From the NCBI GenBank assembly GCA_002689345.1, contig NZFU01000035.1:1-32320 (forward strand): DNA of 32,320 bases. The letters are read 5' to 3'. This document shows, one piece after another, positions 17,804-26,938 of this stretch (positions are counted from its first letter, which is position 1; each line of letters opens with the position of its first letter). Source of the DNA: Methanobacteriota archaeon (GTDB lineage: Archaea > Thermoplasmatota > Poseidoniia > Poseidoniales > Poseidoniaceae). Below the pieces are notes generated by a model, which was given only the letters and a program-made list of their open reading frames with translations, was not told where the DNA came from and searched no databases. A program made the translations under genes and the position numbers.

Positions 17804-18703
17804 ATGCGAGTATTGGTTACGGGAGGAGCCGGTTTTCTTGGCTCTCATCTTGTCGATGCTCTTGTCGAGCGTGGTGACGAAGTCGTAGTGTTGGATGATT
17901 TATCTCGTGGTTCTAAGTCTCAAATTACAGATGGAGCCAAGTTTGTTCATGGCGATGTACGCTCTATTGATGATTGGAAGGAGGTATGCTCTGGCTTCAG
18001 CCCTCAGATAATCCATCACCTAGCGGCGGTCAATGGCACTCGGAGATTTCACAAAGAAGCAGATTTAGTTGTGGATGTAAATGTGAATGGAACTAGAAAT
18101 GCATTAAAGTTCGCCAAGGAATACAATTCTCGAATGATATTCTATTCCTCTCCAGAATCATTTGGTGAGCAAGAAGAAATGCCATTGTCCAATGATTCAC
18201 CCAGCCTATTTCCTCCGGCACATCTTCATCAACGTCATTCGTATGGTTCCTCGAAACATATCGGAGAATTACTTTGTCAATTTGAAGTAAGAAATGGCTT
18301 AGATGTTCGAATTGTCCGTCCATGTAATGTGTATGGGGCTAGATTACATGGCGATGAAAATGGTCAAGTGGTTTCAATGATGATGGCTGCTAATCCAATC
18401 GTTGTTCATGGCGATGGTGAGCAAACTCGTAGTTTAACATGGATTGCCGATGTAATCGAAGGACTGCTAAAGGTTAGCGACATTGAAGGGTTGACGGGTA
18501 AAGCCTTCAATCTTGGTTCTACTCAAGAGGTTACAATGCTTGAATTAGCCAATCTGATTGCCAAAATGAGGGATGTTGAAGTTGTATTCGGTAAGGAGAA
18601 TTTAGGAGATAGTAAACGTAGACTACCCGATGTCTCGATGAATGATGCCATTCAGTGGCAAGCAACCACTTCTCTGCAACAGGGGCTTTCTCAACTACGA
18701 TGA
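17804..18703 (+). CDS. NAD-dependent sugar-nucleotide epimerase/dehydratase, 299 aa
   Basis: Extended short-chain dehydrogenase family enzyme, expected to act on an NDP-sugar for glycan synthesis. The nucleotide-binding motif TGGAGFLGSH is at residues 6-15 and DDLSRGS follows the second strand, as in UDP-glucose 4-epimerases. The catalytic Ser is in YSSPESFG at about 113-120, and Tyr and Lys are in YGSSK near 146-150. RPCNVYG and the TWIADV segment are typical of the C-terminal substrate domain. It is slightly short for the family (usually 310-340). The ATG directly follows the aconitase-X stop codon (TGAATG), so the two are probably cotranslated. The 3' end overlaps the convergent flavin-reductase gene by 13 bases. 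Exact substrate cannot be read from sequence. Confidence 0.9.
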   Translation: MRVLVTGGAGFLGSHLVDALVERGDEVVVLDDLSRGSKSQITDGAKFVHGDVRSIDDWKEVCSGFSPQIIHHLAAVNGTRRFHKEADLVVDVNVNGTRNALKFAKEYNSRMIFYSSPESFGEQEEMPLSNDSPSLFPPAHLHQRHSYGSSKHIGELLCQFEVRNGLDVRIVRPCNVYGARLHGDENGQVVSMMMAANPIVVHGDGEQTRSLTWIADVIEGLLKVSDIEGLTGKAFNLGSTQEVTMLELANLIAKMRDVEVVFGKENLGDSKRRLPDVSMNDAIQWQATTSLQQGLSQLR

Positions 18704-19464
18704 TGAGTAGCGATGTATCCCCAATCTATTGGACTGGGGGTCAATCTATCCATGCCATGCTGACAAAGCAAGGACAATCCTTCTTCTGGCGGAAGGTAAG
18801 ATGGTACAATCATACTTTCAACACGCAAAGTTAGCAATCTTGCAACAGCTCCTTCGGGTAGAGCATTATCTTCAACCAATCTACACTTCATTACAACTGC
18901 AGCAAGAGGATGTATTGGGCCGTCACTTTCTAGCAGTTCCCATTCACTTCCTTCTGTAGCCTTTCCAGTAAGGTCAGCATCTTTAGCAGATTCAAGTGAT
19001 GGTGATAGGAATTGAAGTTCACAGATTGGATTCTGCTTTAGGTTGAGGTAAGTATCTCTTTGACGCCCGTCTCTGCTCTGAGAAAGAGACATAACAACAA
19101 GGGGCGGAGAATTGGATACAACAGAGATACTTGTGATGGGTGCAACGTTTTCTCTGTCATTATCACGTGTTGAAACGAGTGCTAACGGGCGAGGCGATAC
19201 GGCTGCAGATAACCAATTTGCTCTACTTGGATGGTCTAATTCTGACATATCTATTTCCATTTCAGCAGAAACGTTGTCCCTTGAAAACCAATGGTCAAGG
19301 TCGCCCTTTTCGATTTCCTCTAAAGCATATTGAGTGTAGTTGCGATAAGCATTCCATTCAGCGATGATCTCTTGTTCATCACCTCTTTCCATTTTCCGAG
19401 ATATCGAATCATCGGCATACTTGATGCATCTACGTAAGAAATTGGTAACTACAGTTTTACTCAT
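18691..19464 (-). CDS. Flavin-reductase-like FMN-binding protein, 257 aa
   Basis: Two parts. A helical N-terminal region (about 1-75) is rich in Glu, Arg and Tyr. A flavin-reductase-like split-barrel domain (about 80-257) starts SRANWLSAAVSPRPLALVST, with the PRPLALVST signature and NVAPITSISVVSNSPPLVVMS, characteristic of the family. The substrate is unknown; relatives bind FMN and either reduce it or use it as a prosthetic group. The ATG at 19464 is chosen because GGAGGG lies seven bases upstream and the start overlaps the stop of the upstream acetyltransferase by eight bases (ATGAGTAA). An earlier ATG at 19485 would overlap more and lacks that ribosome site. It is the last gene of the peroxiredoxin / acetyltransferase operon. 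Confidence 0.85.
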   Translation of the reverse strand: MSKTVVTNFLRRCIKYADDSISRKMERGDEQEIIAEWNAYRNYTQYALEEIEKGDLDHWFSRDNVSAEMEIDMSELDHPSRANWLSAAVSPRPLALVSTRDNDRENVAPITSISVVSNSPPLVVMSLSQSRDGRQRDTYLNLKQNPICELQFLSPSLESAKDADLTGKATEGSEWELLESDGPIHPLAAVVMKCRLVEDNALPEGAVARLLTLRVESMIVPSYLPPEEGLSLLCQHGMDRLTPSPIDWGYIATHHRS

Positions 19465-19924
19465 TAGTCGCCCTCCTTGAATCATATTCTTCTCGTTGCA
19501 TCAGAAACTTTGCAGGGTTTCCTGCCCAGACTTGGTGCATTGGTACATCAGTGGTTACTACGGCACCTGCAGCAATAACACAACCGGTATTGAGTCTAAC
19601 TCCTGCAATGATTGTCGAATTCGCTCCAATCACAACATCATCTTCAACAATTACAGGAGACCATTTTCCATTTGAAGGAGGATGCCTATCATTTGTCAAT
19701 GTTGCATTTGGTCCAATGAATACTCCCTCTCCAATTGTGCAGCCATCAGCGATGTATACAGAGCCTTGGATTCTACAATTCTTGCCGATGCATACCTCTT
19801 TACCAATATGGGATAGAGAACCGATATTTGTTCCTGCACCAATATCCTCAGAATCTACCATACAAGGTTGCCAAGCTGTGGCTCCATTTGATAGATCGAC
19901 CTTGCGGCCTCTAAGGTCACTCAT
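19457..19924 (-). CDS. Hexapeptide-repeat (left-handed beta-helix) N-acetyltransferase, 155 aa
   Basis: Predicted acyltransferase of the hexapeptide family. Tandem [I/V]-G-x-x-x-x turns run through most of the protein: IGAGTNIG, IGKEVCIGKNCRI, IADGCTIGEGVFIGPNATL, then VIVEDDVVIGANSTI. The end VTTDVPMHQVWAGNPAKFL is typical of the family. The NDRHPP segment followed by G-K-W-x-P-V-x-V is the layout of WbpD/WlbB-type enzymes that acetylate UDP-3-amino sugars, so a role in surface glycan or N-glycan synthesis is likely. The ATG at 19924 overlaps the peroxiredoxin stop by eight bases (ATGAGTGA); an upstream extension would read through the peroxiredoxin gene in another frame. It overlaps the next gene by eight bases as well. 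Confidence 0.87.
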   Translation of the reverse strand: MSDLRGRKVDLSNGATAWQPCMVDSEDIGAGTNIGSLSHIGKEVCIGKNCRIQGSVYIADGCTIGEGVFIGPNATLTNDRHPPSNGKWSPVIVEDDVVIGANSTIIAGVRLNTGCVIAAGAVVTTDVPMHQVWAGNPAKFLMQREEYDSRRATNE

Positions 19925-20402
19925 CGATTCCCAACTCTCGCATAAGCATTGAAACATGGCCCTTTGCTTTGACGTTATATCGTGCAAAGATAAGTTTTCC
20001 ATCCTCGCCGATTACGAATGTTGAACGGGCACATCCCATGTACTCTTTTCCGTAGTTCTTCTTTAATCTCCAAGTTCCAAAAGCTTGGTGAATAGCCATG
20101 TCCTCATCCATCAATAGTGGGAAGTTAATCCCCTGCTTCGAAATAAAATTATCATGACTTTTAGCCGAGTCCTTAGAGACTCCAAATACTTGGAATCCAT
20201 GAGAAGTAAGCCTTGCCATATCGTCTCTAAAATCACATGCTTGTACAGTACAACCTGGTGTTGAATCTTTAGGATAGAAATACAAAATCACCTTCTTTCC
20301 CTGTGATAGGATTTCTGTTAGATTATGCTGCTCTCCTCTTGAATCAGGTGCGTCAAATAGGGGCGATATATCTCCATTCTCTAGCGTAATTGGTTCTGCC
20401 AT
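19917..20402 (-). CDS. bcp: Peroxiredoxin, BCP/PrxQ type, 161 aa
   Basis: Thiol peroxidase that reduces hydrogen peroxide and organic hydroperoxides. The catalytic segment DSTPGCTVQACDFRD contains the peroxidatic Cys and, five residues later, the resolving Cys, the arrangement of atypical two-Cys BCP/PrxQ enzymes. YFYPKD precedes it, and STFVIGEDGKL is the conserved strand near the C-terminus. Length fits the family. The ATG at 20402 gives the expected N-terminus; a TTG-initiated extension to 20486 is open but unlike the family. It is the first gene of a three-gene operon with eight-base overlaps, and divergent from the gene at 20571 across 168 bases. The gene symbol is by family only. Confidence 0.93.
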   Translation of the reverse strand: MAEPITLENGDISPLFDAPDSRGEQHNLTEILSQGKKVILYFYPKDSTPGCTVQACDFRDDMARLTSHGFQVFGVSKDSAKSHDNFISKQGINFPLLMDEDMAIHQAFGTWRLKKNYGKEYMGCARSTFVIGEDGKLIFARYNVKAKGHVSMLMRELGIDE

Positions 20403-20540
20403 GGTGTGTCCAAGAAGTGATAGCAAATCAAGGCTTTCATCGGCCTTTTTTCCGCCTACTAAATCTCCAATGCCCCTTTTATGCAAAACGGGTAACCTTT
20501 AACGCGAAACGCATTAAATCAGTAGTACCCATCGATTGTC

Positions 20541-20547
20541 TTATAAT
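20541..20547 (+). promoter_or_regulatory. TATA box for the 20571 gene and possibly the whole archaellum run
   Basis: TTATAAT is centred 27 bases before the ATG at 20571, so the predicted transcription start falls at the start codon, giving a leaderless mRNA. No Shine-Dalgarno-like sequence precedes that ATG. Every downstream gene to the window end runs in the same direction with gaps of at most 81 bases, so this may be the promoter of the whole run. Confidence 0.5.
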
Positions 20548-20570
20548 CCGCCCGGTCACAACATAAAGCC

Positions 20571-20996
20571 ATGGCAGCCGGACGTATGTCGCGAAGGTGT
20601 CGCAAGTTCATGCGACAAATTCACAAGGCTACGTCTAGATATGGCTTACAGGAGATAGCATCGAAGATCCAAAGTGATTTAGATCGCCGCAATCTTTCTT
20701 ACGAGGAAGCATTGAATCTTGGCAACATCTTGCAAGACAGGGCAGACACACTTCCTGGAGATGAAATCGTCTATGCGGTTTCAGACCGCGATTCCTATCG
20801 TAGAACTTTAGAATTATATTTGCGAGATGGGGTCTTGACTCAGGCCGAACAATTGTTGCTTTGGGAAGAGAGAAGGCGATTAGGAATTGGCGACTTGATT
20901 CACAACCAATTGATGGAGCAATTGTTAGCCGCTTGGACTAGACAAGGTAAGTCGGTTCAGATCCATGCATTCAAGGGGGGGATGGCAGATGTCTAA
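20571..20996 (+). CDS. Small charged helical protein upstream of giant surface protein, 141 aa
   Basis: Not recognised. The first 30 residues are strongly basic (Arg, Lys, His). The rest is predicted helical with many Leu, Arg, Asp and Glu, for example ELYLRDGVLTQAEQLLLWEE. There is no signal peptide, membrane segment or Cys motif, so it should be cytoplasmic. The ATG at 20571 has a TATA box at leaderless distance. The stop codon overlaps the start of the 1662-residue surface protein by eight bases (ATGTCTAA), implying translational coupling and a shared process. An adaptor or regulator for the membrane protein is a guess from context only. Confidence 0.75.
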   Translation: MAAGRMSRRCRKFMRQIHKATSRYGLQEIASKIQSDLDRRNLSYEEALNLGNILQDRADTLPGDEIVYAVSDRDSYRRTLELYLRDGVLTQAEQLLLWEERRRLGIGDLIHNQLMEQLLAAWTRQGKSVQIHAFKGGMADV

Positions 20997-23900
20997 TCGT
21001 AAGGTAGCATTTTCTATTCTGATTGTTTTATTGTTACAGGTATCTGTACCAATGATTCCAGTAGATGCCACCAGTGGAAGAAGCACCCCCGATTTCACCG
21101 TTTCAGTAATGACTCTTTCATCCGGTGGTTCAATCGATGATGCAGGCCAATACAAACTTGCACCTGGAGACCACATTGTAAGAATGGTTGTTTCAAATAA
21201 TGGTTTAGCAGATGGAACTGCAACTTTGAATCTCATTCACAGAGCATCAGCATCATCTGGCGAGACCACTGTAACTTCGATTAATCTAGGAATTATAGGA
21301 GCGTCATCCTCTTCCAATACCATCCTAGTTAACTGGACTGCGAATTCTGGTGATGGCCAAACATTGTTTGCTAGAGTCGTTTCTAGCGAAGATTCCGATT
21401 TGTCCAATAACGAGAGAACATTGGATTTTGATGTGACTATGCTTCACCGAGGCTCGGTATTGGGAGACACAGTCCCCGGTCCTACTGGTGGATTTACCGA
21501 TGTTCGCTTGAATCATACGATTCATACATTCGATGCTACGGTTAGAAATGATGGAGTCATGGATGTTTCTGCGGTCTTCGAATTGAATTTCACCGACAAT
21601 AATAACGTCGCTAACCAGGTTTCATTTTGGTCTAACACGTTGATATTAGAGCCGGGTAGTTTGCTGTATCCTTCAGTAGGGGGCGGATTATCTGCATCTT
21701 TCGATGCGACATCGATGCTTGGCTCATGGACTCTTGCAGCAAAAGTACACTTCAATGGAACGATGTGGACAAATACAATTGTTAGAGCGGTTGAAACAGT
21801 TACCTTTTCTGATTACATTATCGATGTATCAACTCCCGGTGACAGAGCGATTGAGCCTGGAGCTACTACGACAATGACTTGGCTTATTTCGAATCTAGGA
21901 AGTACAGATGATTTGACAATCGAACTCGGATCCGATTTAGGATGGCATGACGATTCACAAGAAGGTACGGTAATCAATATCGCAAGTGGAGAGTCGACCA
22001 GTATAGTAGTTCCAGTAACAGTTCCTATTGATGCTGTAAAACCGACACTAGAAAATATCTATTTGAATTTGTCAAGTAATTCAATCACCCCTTACACTGC
22101 AAGAAGTGTGGCGCATGTGATGGTTGGCGACCAATACCAAGCAACAGTCATCGCGCCTTTAGGGCCGGTAACAGTAACTCCTGCCCAGACCACATCTCTA
22201 TTATTCACAATCGTAAATAGTGGAAATGTGCCTGCCGCATTCGACCTAGAGACGGGACTATCAGCAGCTGCAGACAATTGGATATTCACACTAAGTTCAA
22301 CCACAACAGATGTAATTCCAGTAGGTGAAAATGTTAGTGTTTCAGTTCAAGTGATTCCTGCTCCAATCTCTTCTCCATTAGATGTAGGTGAGAGAAACGC
22401 TGCAGGAGACAGCCTTTACTCTTGGCTTTCAGCAATTCCTACCGATGGAGGCATTCCTGCCATCAATTCCACACAAATGGTAGTTAGAGCGGTTATTGCT
22501 GTTGACCCTGGGCCAGAAACAGAACAAATTGTTCTCACAGAAGAAGAAGTTGTTCAGGCTAATGGTTCGGGAGGGATTGATCAAATTTTGTCTCTATCAG
22601 TAGAGGTTCGTCATAATTTAGGCGGGGCTGTTACAGGAGGTGTTGATGCTAACATTACAGTAACAACTCCTGTGTTCACGCCAATCAATACCGGAGGGAA
22701 TAATGAAGCAATCCGCTGGAATTCAACTGTAACCCCCTCTTCAGTATCAGGTCTTGAAGTGGGAGAAATATTCCAATCATGGCTTGCAATCGATGGGCCC
22801 GGAGATGAACTTCCTCTTGCAGGCGAATTGATTTTACCTGTAACAGCAACTCCAATTTTGACAGCAGGACAACAAGCTAACGGCGTCTTAGCAAGCAGTG
22901 TTACAAGAAACATCAGTATTCTAGTCCCTAGTGTTACAGATGGAGAAATAATCACTGAAGGCCCTCTAGATGCTGATGTTGGCAACCTAACTAATTTCAC
23001 AATTAAATTAGCAAATACAGGAAACGACCTCTCTTCTTATCGTCTTGTGATCGAAGATGATTTGCCCGACCTGTGGTCAGCGAGTTTGGAAACCTCAGAT
23101 GTTGATAACCCATCTATTGTTGCAAATCTTTCTCCTTCGATGGCAGACCATCCAATAACTGGAAACGCACACATCTCCAATGTTACACTGAAAGTGACAA
23201 CCGACCCTCAAGCACCAGCCGATACACTGCAGCCACTAACCATTAGAGTGGAAGATCGAGACACCGGGCAAGTCCTATCACTCAACACCCTTTTGATTAG
23301 AGTTGAAGAATCGATTAACTTTGAATTACAACCTACTAACCATACTATCGATTTATCTCCATATGAAACTCCATTGACAAGGGTTTACATCAATAATACT
23401 GGAAACGTCGCAACCACATTCTCAGTATGGCTCGATGATAGTATGGAGAACGATGTTGATTTCTCGTTAGAATCTTCAAATGAAATTGTAATCGCCCCCG
23501 GGTACACCGATTCGGTTAAGATTCGATTAACTCCAGATTTAGAGGCAAGCGCTGATGATTCTCACATGATTACCTTGTGGGTTTCTGCTATTGGAGGCAT
23601 GAACTTATCCGCTTCTATCGTTGCAAATATTACAGCAGACCATCATTTGACAATCGATGTACAAGATACCGTTTCAGTGACGCCTGGCGTGAATAAAACC
23701 ATCGATGTGACATTTTCCAATACAGGCAACCTTGAGGAATCGTTGAATGTTACAGCCGTGGTTGAAGGCGGATGGGGTACTTCTTGGGTTGAAAATCAAA
23801 TGGTTTTACCAATTAATGGAAGCCTTGATAATGATTTGACAATAGTGATTCCTGCATTAGGTGGAAATGATTCACTAGCCAATGGCGATACACACAATGT

Positions 23901-25977
23901 CACAATTTCACTGTACCATTCTAGTAATGGTGGATTCTTATCCTCCAGGACAATCACTCTAGTAGTGGCGCCACTATTCCTAGTGGAATTGAATAATTGG
24001 CCTACTGAGATGCTATATCACCGCTATTGGGAGCAAGAATGGAACGTGACAGTGACCAATGTTGGAAACAAGGATGTTATTGTAGATCTAGACTTTGAAG
24101 TTCTAAAACCAGGTCTAGAGATCAACTCTATTGCATGGGAAGTAGATACTGAAGCACCGAATTCGTTGGTACTACCAATCGGTATGCCCGTAAAATTGAG
24201 TTTCATAGTTGATGCAAAAGAATTCGAGCCAGATATTTATCTTGAAGCGCAATTGAGATTGACAATGACTCCAGAAGATTCTGAAATTTCTGGAACTTCA
24301 ATTGCTGAAACTGCTCTAAAGATGTCAAAATTATTCCCTTATCAAGATTACAAGTTGACTCCGAGTGCAGATAATTCAAATCTTTCAGAGAATATTTACT
24401 GGTCTCACTACGACCAGAGTGATGAACAATCTTCCTACTTGATTGAATTATGTGGTGCTGAAAGGCGTGTTAACTTGACCGAATTAGGACTTAGTGAGTC
24501 CGATTTCAAATGGAACTTCGGCCTAAATGTAGATGGGGAAACAGAAACCCTAGATCTTTCCAATGATTGTGACGGTGGAGTCCATTCTACAATCACCCTC
24601 CCACCTAGAGCCGCATGGGATACATCTCAGAATCCATTGAATATCATAATCGATACTCCCGATAAACCGAATATCTTGAGAAACGATGGATATGATTTGA
24701 CATTTAGGTTATACCACCCTGATCAAAATTTAGGATACACAGTTTACACTGAAGCAACTTTTGAGTTCTACTTCAACACCATTGCAATTCCAACAATTGT
24801 AGATTTATCATTCTCAGGCGATGATCTTCAAGAAGGAGTCGAATCTCAAGTTACAGCCACTCTTAGAAACGATGGAACATCCATTGCTTTACAGGTTAGT
24901 GCTGAATTGGTTTGTGATGGAATAGCTGTAGAAGATTCATTGTATCAATTACCAATTTTAGGCCATGAATATTCTGAAACAATATCTTGGGATGTTGAAA
25001 CCGACCATTTAGATTGGTGGGCCCAATCTAGTGATGTATCATGTACGGTTATCCTTGATGCGAAATCATGGGATGGCAAGCAAATGCCTACTCAGACTTA
25101 CAATTTAGATGGCGAGGTTGAATCTTGGTCTCCTGGAATTGGAATCTCTTTCATCGCACTACTAGCATTATTGGGCGCTTCTATTGGATTGTTAAGGCTG
25201 GTTGGCCAGAATGATAAATTCCGATTAGCAGCCATCTATTCCGGTGTCTTGGCACTAGGATTTGCATTCCACTTGATGAGTCTAGTTTCAAGCGAATGGG
25301 GAGGCCCAGCAATACTGTTGATAGCCGCCCTATGGGTCTGGATTATGACTTGGAAGTCTACGGTTGAATTCCAGTTGATTCATGAGGATTATCAACGTGC
25401 ACGAAAAGGAATCAGTACGCTATACAGTGACCATTTCGATGTATTATCGGATGCTAAGCGCCAACTTTCGATTATTCTAGCAATGCCGATATTAGGTATG
25501 ATTGGAGTAATTCTAGGCCTTCCGCCTCAAATGAGTCCTGATTCATCTAACATAATCACTCTTATCGGTTATCTAATCGTAGTTATTGTTGGAGTAATAT
25601 TCCTTGTATGGAATGCAAACAGAATGTATGGTTCACTGTATGGAAGGCTTACTGAAGTTGAAGTTCAAGCCAGCCGCATCGAGAGAGATTTGGGTGACCC
25701 TGCTCGGTTATTGACCGAACTTGCCAGCGATGGATTGGATATCACTTCGATAATTTCTCGGCCTAAACCAAGCACTACAGTAACAGGTTCCGCATCAACA
25801 TCAGATGTCATAGATTGGGACGAAGATCTAGACGTTCTAACCGAAGAAGAGTCGGCAACTGATTCCGATGAGGTCGCATCTGAAGATGAAAATCAAGATG
25901 AAGATACTGGCATCGACATCGAAGATTTGTTCGAGGATGAAGAAGAAGCAAGCGAGGAGGTGAGCGATGATGACTGA
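20989..25977 (+). CDS. Giant Ig-domain membrane protein upstream of archaellum genes, 1662 aa
   Basis: Predicted envelope protein. A signal peptide spans about residues 1-26. The ectodomain (about 30-1375) is a chain of roughly nine Ig-like modules of CARDB or NEW3 type, each with a core such as VVSNNGLADG, TVRNDGVMD, LISNLGSTDD, TIVNSGNVPA, KLANTGNDLS, INNTGNVATT, TFSNTGNLEE, TVTNVGNKDV and TLRNDGTSIA. Five membrane helices lie at about 1378-1405, 1413-1435, 1437-1457, 1491-1511 and 1521-1541, putting the C-terminus inside. The tail has a helical part and an Asp/Glu-rich end (about 1600-1662). Asn-X-Ser/Thr sequons are abundant. ATG 20989 is preferred over 20965 because it begins the signal peptide and follows a G-rich ribosome site. 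It overlaps both neighbours. An envelope scaffold linked to the archaellum is inferred from context. Confidence 0.85.
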   Translation: MSNRKVAFSILIVLLLQVSVPMIPVDATSGRSTPDFTVSVMTLSSGGSIDDAGQYKLAPGDHIVRMVVSNNGLADGTATLNLIHRASASSGETTVTSINLGIIGASSSSNTILVNWTANSGDGQTLFARVVSSEDSDLSNNERTLDFDVTMLHRGSVLGDTVPGPTGGFTDVRLNHTIHTFDATVRNDGVMDVSAVFELNFTDNNNVANQVSFWSNTLILEPGSLLYPSVGGGLSASFDATSMLGSWTLAAKVHFNGTMWTNTIVRAVETVTFSDYIIDVSTPGDRAIEPGATTTMTWLISNLGSTDDLTIELGSDLGWHDDSQEGTVINIASGESTSIVVPVTVPIDAVKPTLENIYLNLSSNSITPYTARSVAHVMVGDQYQATVIAPLGPVTVTPAQTTSLLFTIVNSGNVPAAFDLETGLSAAADNWIFTLSSTTTDVIPVGENVSVSVQVIPAPISSPLDVGERNAAGDSLYSWLSAIPTDGGIPAINSTQMVVRAVIAVDPGPETEQIVLTEEEVVQANGSGGIDQILSLSVEVRHNLGGAVTGGVDANITVTTPVFTPINTGGNNEAIRWNSTVTPSSVSGLEVGEIFQSWLAIDGPGDELPLAGELILPVTATPILTAGQQANGVLASSVTRNISILVPSVTDGEIITEGPLDADVGNLTNFTIKLANTGNDLSSYRLVIEDDLPDLWSASLETSDVDNPSIVANLSPSMADHPITGNAHISNVTLKVTTDPQAPADTLQPLTIRVEDRDTGQVLSLNTLLIRVEESINFELQPTNHTIDLSPYETPLTRVYINNTGNVATTFSVWLDDSMENDVDFSLESSNEIVIAPGYTDSVKIRLTPDLEASADDSHMITLWVSAIGGMNLSASIVANITADHHLTIDVQDTVSVTPGVNKTIDVTFSNTGNLEESLNVTAVVEGGWGTSWVENQMVLPINGSLDNDLTIVIPALGGNDSLANGDTHNVTISLYHSSNGGFLSSRTITLVVAPLFLVELNNWPTEMLYHRYWEQEWNVTVTNVGNKDVIVDLDFEVLKPGLEINSIAWEVDTEAPNSLVLPIGMPVKLSFIVDAKEFEPDIYLEAQLRLTMTPEDSEISGTSIAETALKMSKLFPYQDYKLTPSADNSNLSENIYWSHYDQSDEQSSYLIELCGAERRVNLTELGLSESDFKWNFGLNVDGETETLDLSNDCDGGVHSTITLPPRAAWDTSQNPLNIIIDTPDKPNILRNDGYDLTFRLYHPDQNLGYTVYTEATFEFYFNTIAIPTIVDLSFSGDDLQEGVESQVTATLRNDGTSIALQVSAELVCDGIAVEDSLYQLPILGHEYSETISWDVETDHLDWWAQSSDVSCTVILDAKSWDGKQMPTQTYNLDGEVESWSPGIGISFIALLALLGASIGLLRLVGQNDKFRLAAIYSGVLALGFAFHLMSLVSSEWGGPAILLIAALWVWIMTWKSTVEFQLIHEDYQRARKGISTLYSDHFDVLSDAKRQLSIILAMPILGMIGVILGLPPQMSPDSSNIITLIGYLIVVIVGVIFLVWNANRMYGSLYGRLTEVEVQASRIERDLGDPARLLTELASDGLDITSIISRPKPSTTVTGSASTSDVIDWDEDLDVLTEEESATDSDEVASEDENQDEDTGIDIEDLFEDEEEASEEVSDDD

Positions 25978-26938
25978 AGAAGAGTATGATGTTGGAGCCT
26001 CAGACCTTGAGGATGCTCGTAAAGTAATCCGTGCTTCTCAAACCAGTGCTGATCGTCTCATTCGTGCTAGTAGAGAGTTAGAACACATCGTTTACGGTGT
26101 TTCAAGTGATGAATCATCATTAGCAGCAACCGATTTCGATATCAATGATGCTAGAACTAATCTCGAACAGCACAAGTTATTCCATGCTAAGAGGTCGGTT
26201 AAGCGTGCAGAAAAGGCACTAAGTTCAGTCGAATCAGATGTTTTAGAATTGCGTAGAAACATTGCAATGCTGAATCGATTGCTAAATGAGAAAACACTGA
26301 CTGAAGCAGAATTAGAAATTATTCTACGACGTCTTCGTAATGCGACAGGTGCGGCTGAAATCGGCGAAGTAGGATATGCTGCTGAAGAGGTTGAACAATT
26401 GATTGGCGACTTAGTAGTCGATTCAGCAGTTGCCCTTAATCCGTTCTTATTCCGAAATTTCTGGATGGGAGTTGACACCCGGTGGCCAGCAGGTGGAGAA
26501 ACGGGTGTTATGATTATTCGAATGTGTAATGATGGTACTAGACCGATTCCTGAAATGCGCTTAGCACCGCCGGTCCCTGATGGCTGGCAATGCGTGCCTG
26601 AATCAATTGACCTGCCAATAATGCGTCCAGGGGATGTAATATTGGTTCGTTTCGATGTCAAGCCAGGACTACGTTTTGCATTAGATGAAATTCCACTATC
26701 TCGAAAGTTAGCCATTCAAACTGGTTATGAAGTTACAGCTGGCAAAGTCAAAGTGACTATGAGAGTTCAGAACCGCAGTATGGAAACGGTTCGCGATTTA
26801 TTATTACAACCTTGGATGCCACCAGGGTACAAGGCAGAGGTTCTTCCACTAGTGGAGAAACTCTCTCCAGACGAAATCGGAGTGCTAGTTATGCCACTCG
26901 TGATTGACATGGGCGACGGAGGTGAAACCGCCGCCTGA
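25967..26938 (+). CDS. Coiled-coil / Ig-like protein between surface protein and archaellins, 323 aa
   Basis: Not recognised as a named family. There is no signal peptide and no membrane segment, so it is predicted cytoplasmic. Residues about 8-150 are long amphipathic helices with heptad character (for example KLFHAKRSVKRAEKALSSVE), suggesting a coiled coil. Residues about 160-315 look like beta-sandwich: RMCNDGTRPIPEMRLAP resembles the core of the NEW3/CARDB modules in the preceding protein, and MRVQNRSMETVRDL may start a second. The start overlaps the end of the giant protein by 11 bases, with GAGGAGGTGAG just upstream; ATG 25970 is an equal choice. A cytosolic partner of the giant protein's acidic tail is a plausible inference. 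Confidence 0.8.
   Translation: MMTEEEYDVGASDLEDARKVIRASQTSADRLIRASRELEHIVYGVSSDESSLAATDFDINDARTNLEQHKLFHAKRSVKRAEKALSSVESDVLELRRNIAMLNRLLNEKTLTEAELEIILRRLRNATGAAEIGEVGYAAEEVEQLIGDLVVDSAVALNPFLFRNFWMGVDTRWPAGGETGVMIIRMCNDGTRPIPEMRLAPPVPDGWQCVPESIDLPIMRPGDVILVRFDVKPGLRFALDEIPLSRKLAIQTGYEVTAGKVKVTMRVQNRSMETVRDLLLQPWMPPGYKAEVLPLVEKLSPDEIGVLVMPLVIDMGDGGETAA

Noticed and set aside
20403-20486. TTG-initiated N-terminal extension of the peroxiredoxin
   Set aside because: Family members start close to the ATG at 20402. The extension has no family counterpart and would use a rare start codon.
26092-26715. Open frame of 207 codons on the minus strand
   Set aside because: It is fully antisense to the 323-residue gene, which has a ribosome site and operon overlaps. 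The antisense product is Ser/Arg/Ile-rich and low in complexity.
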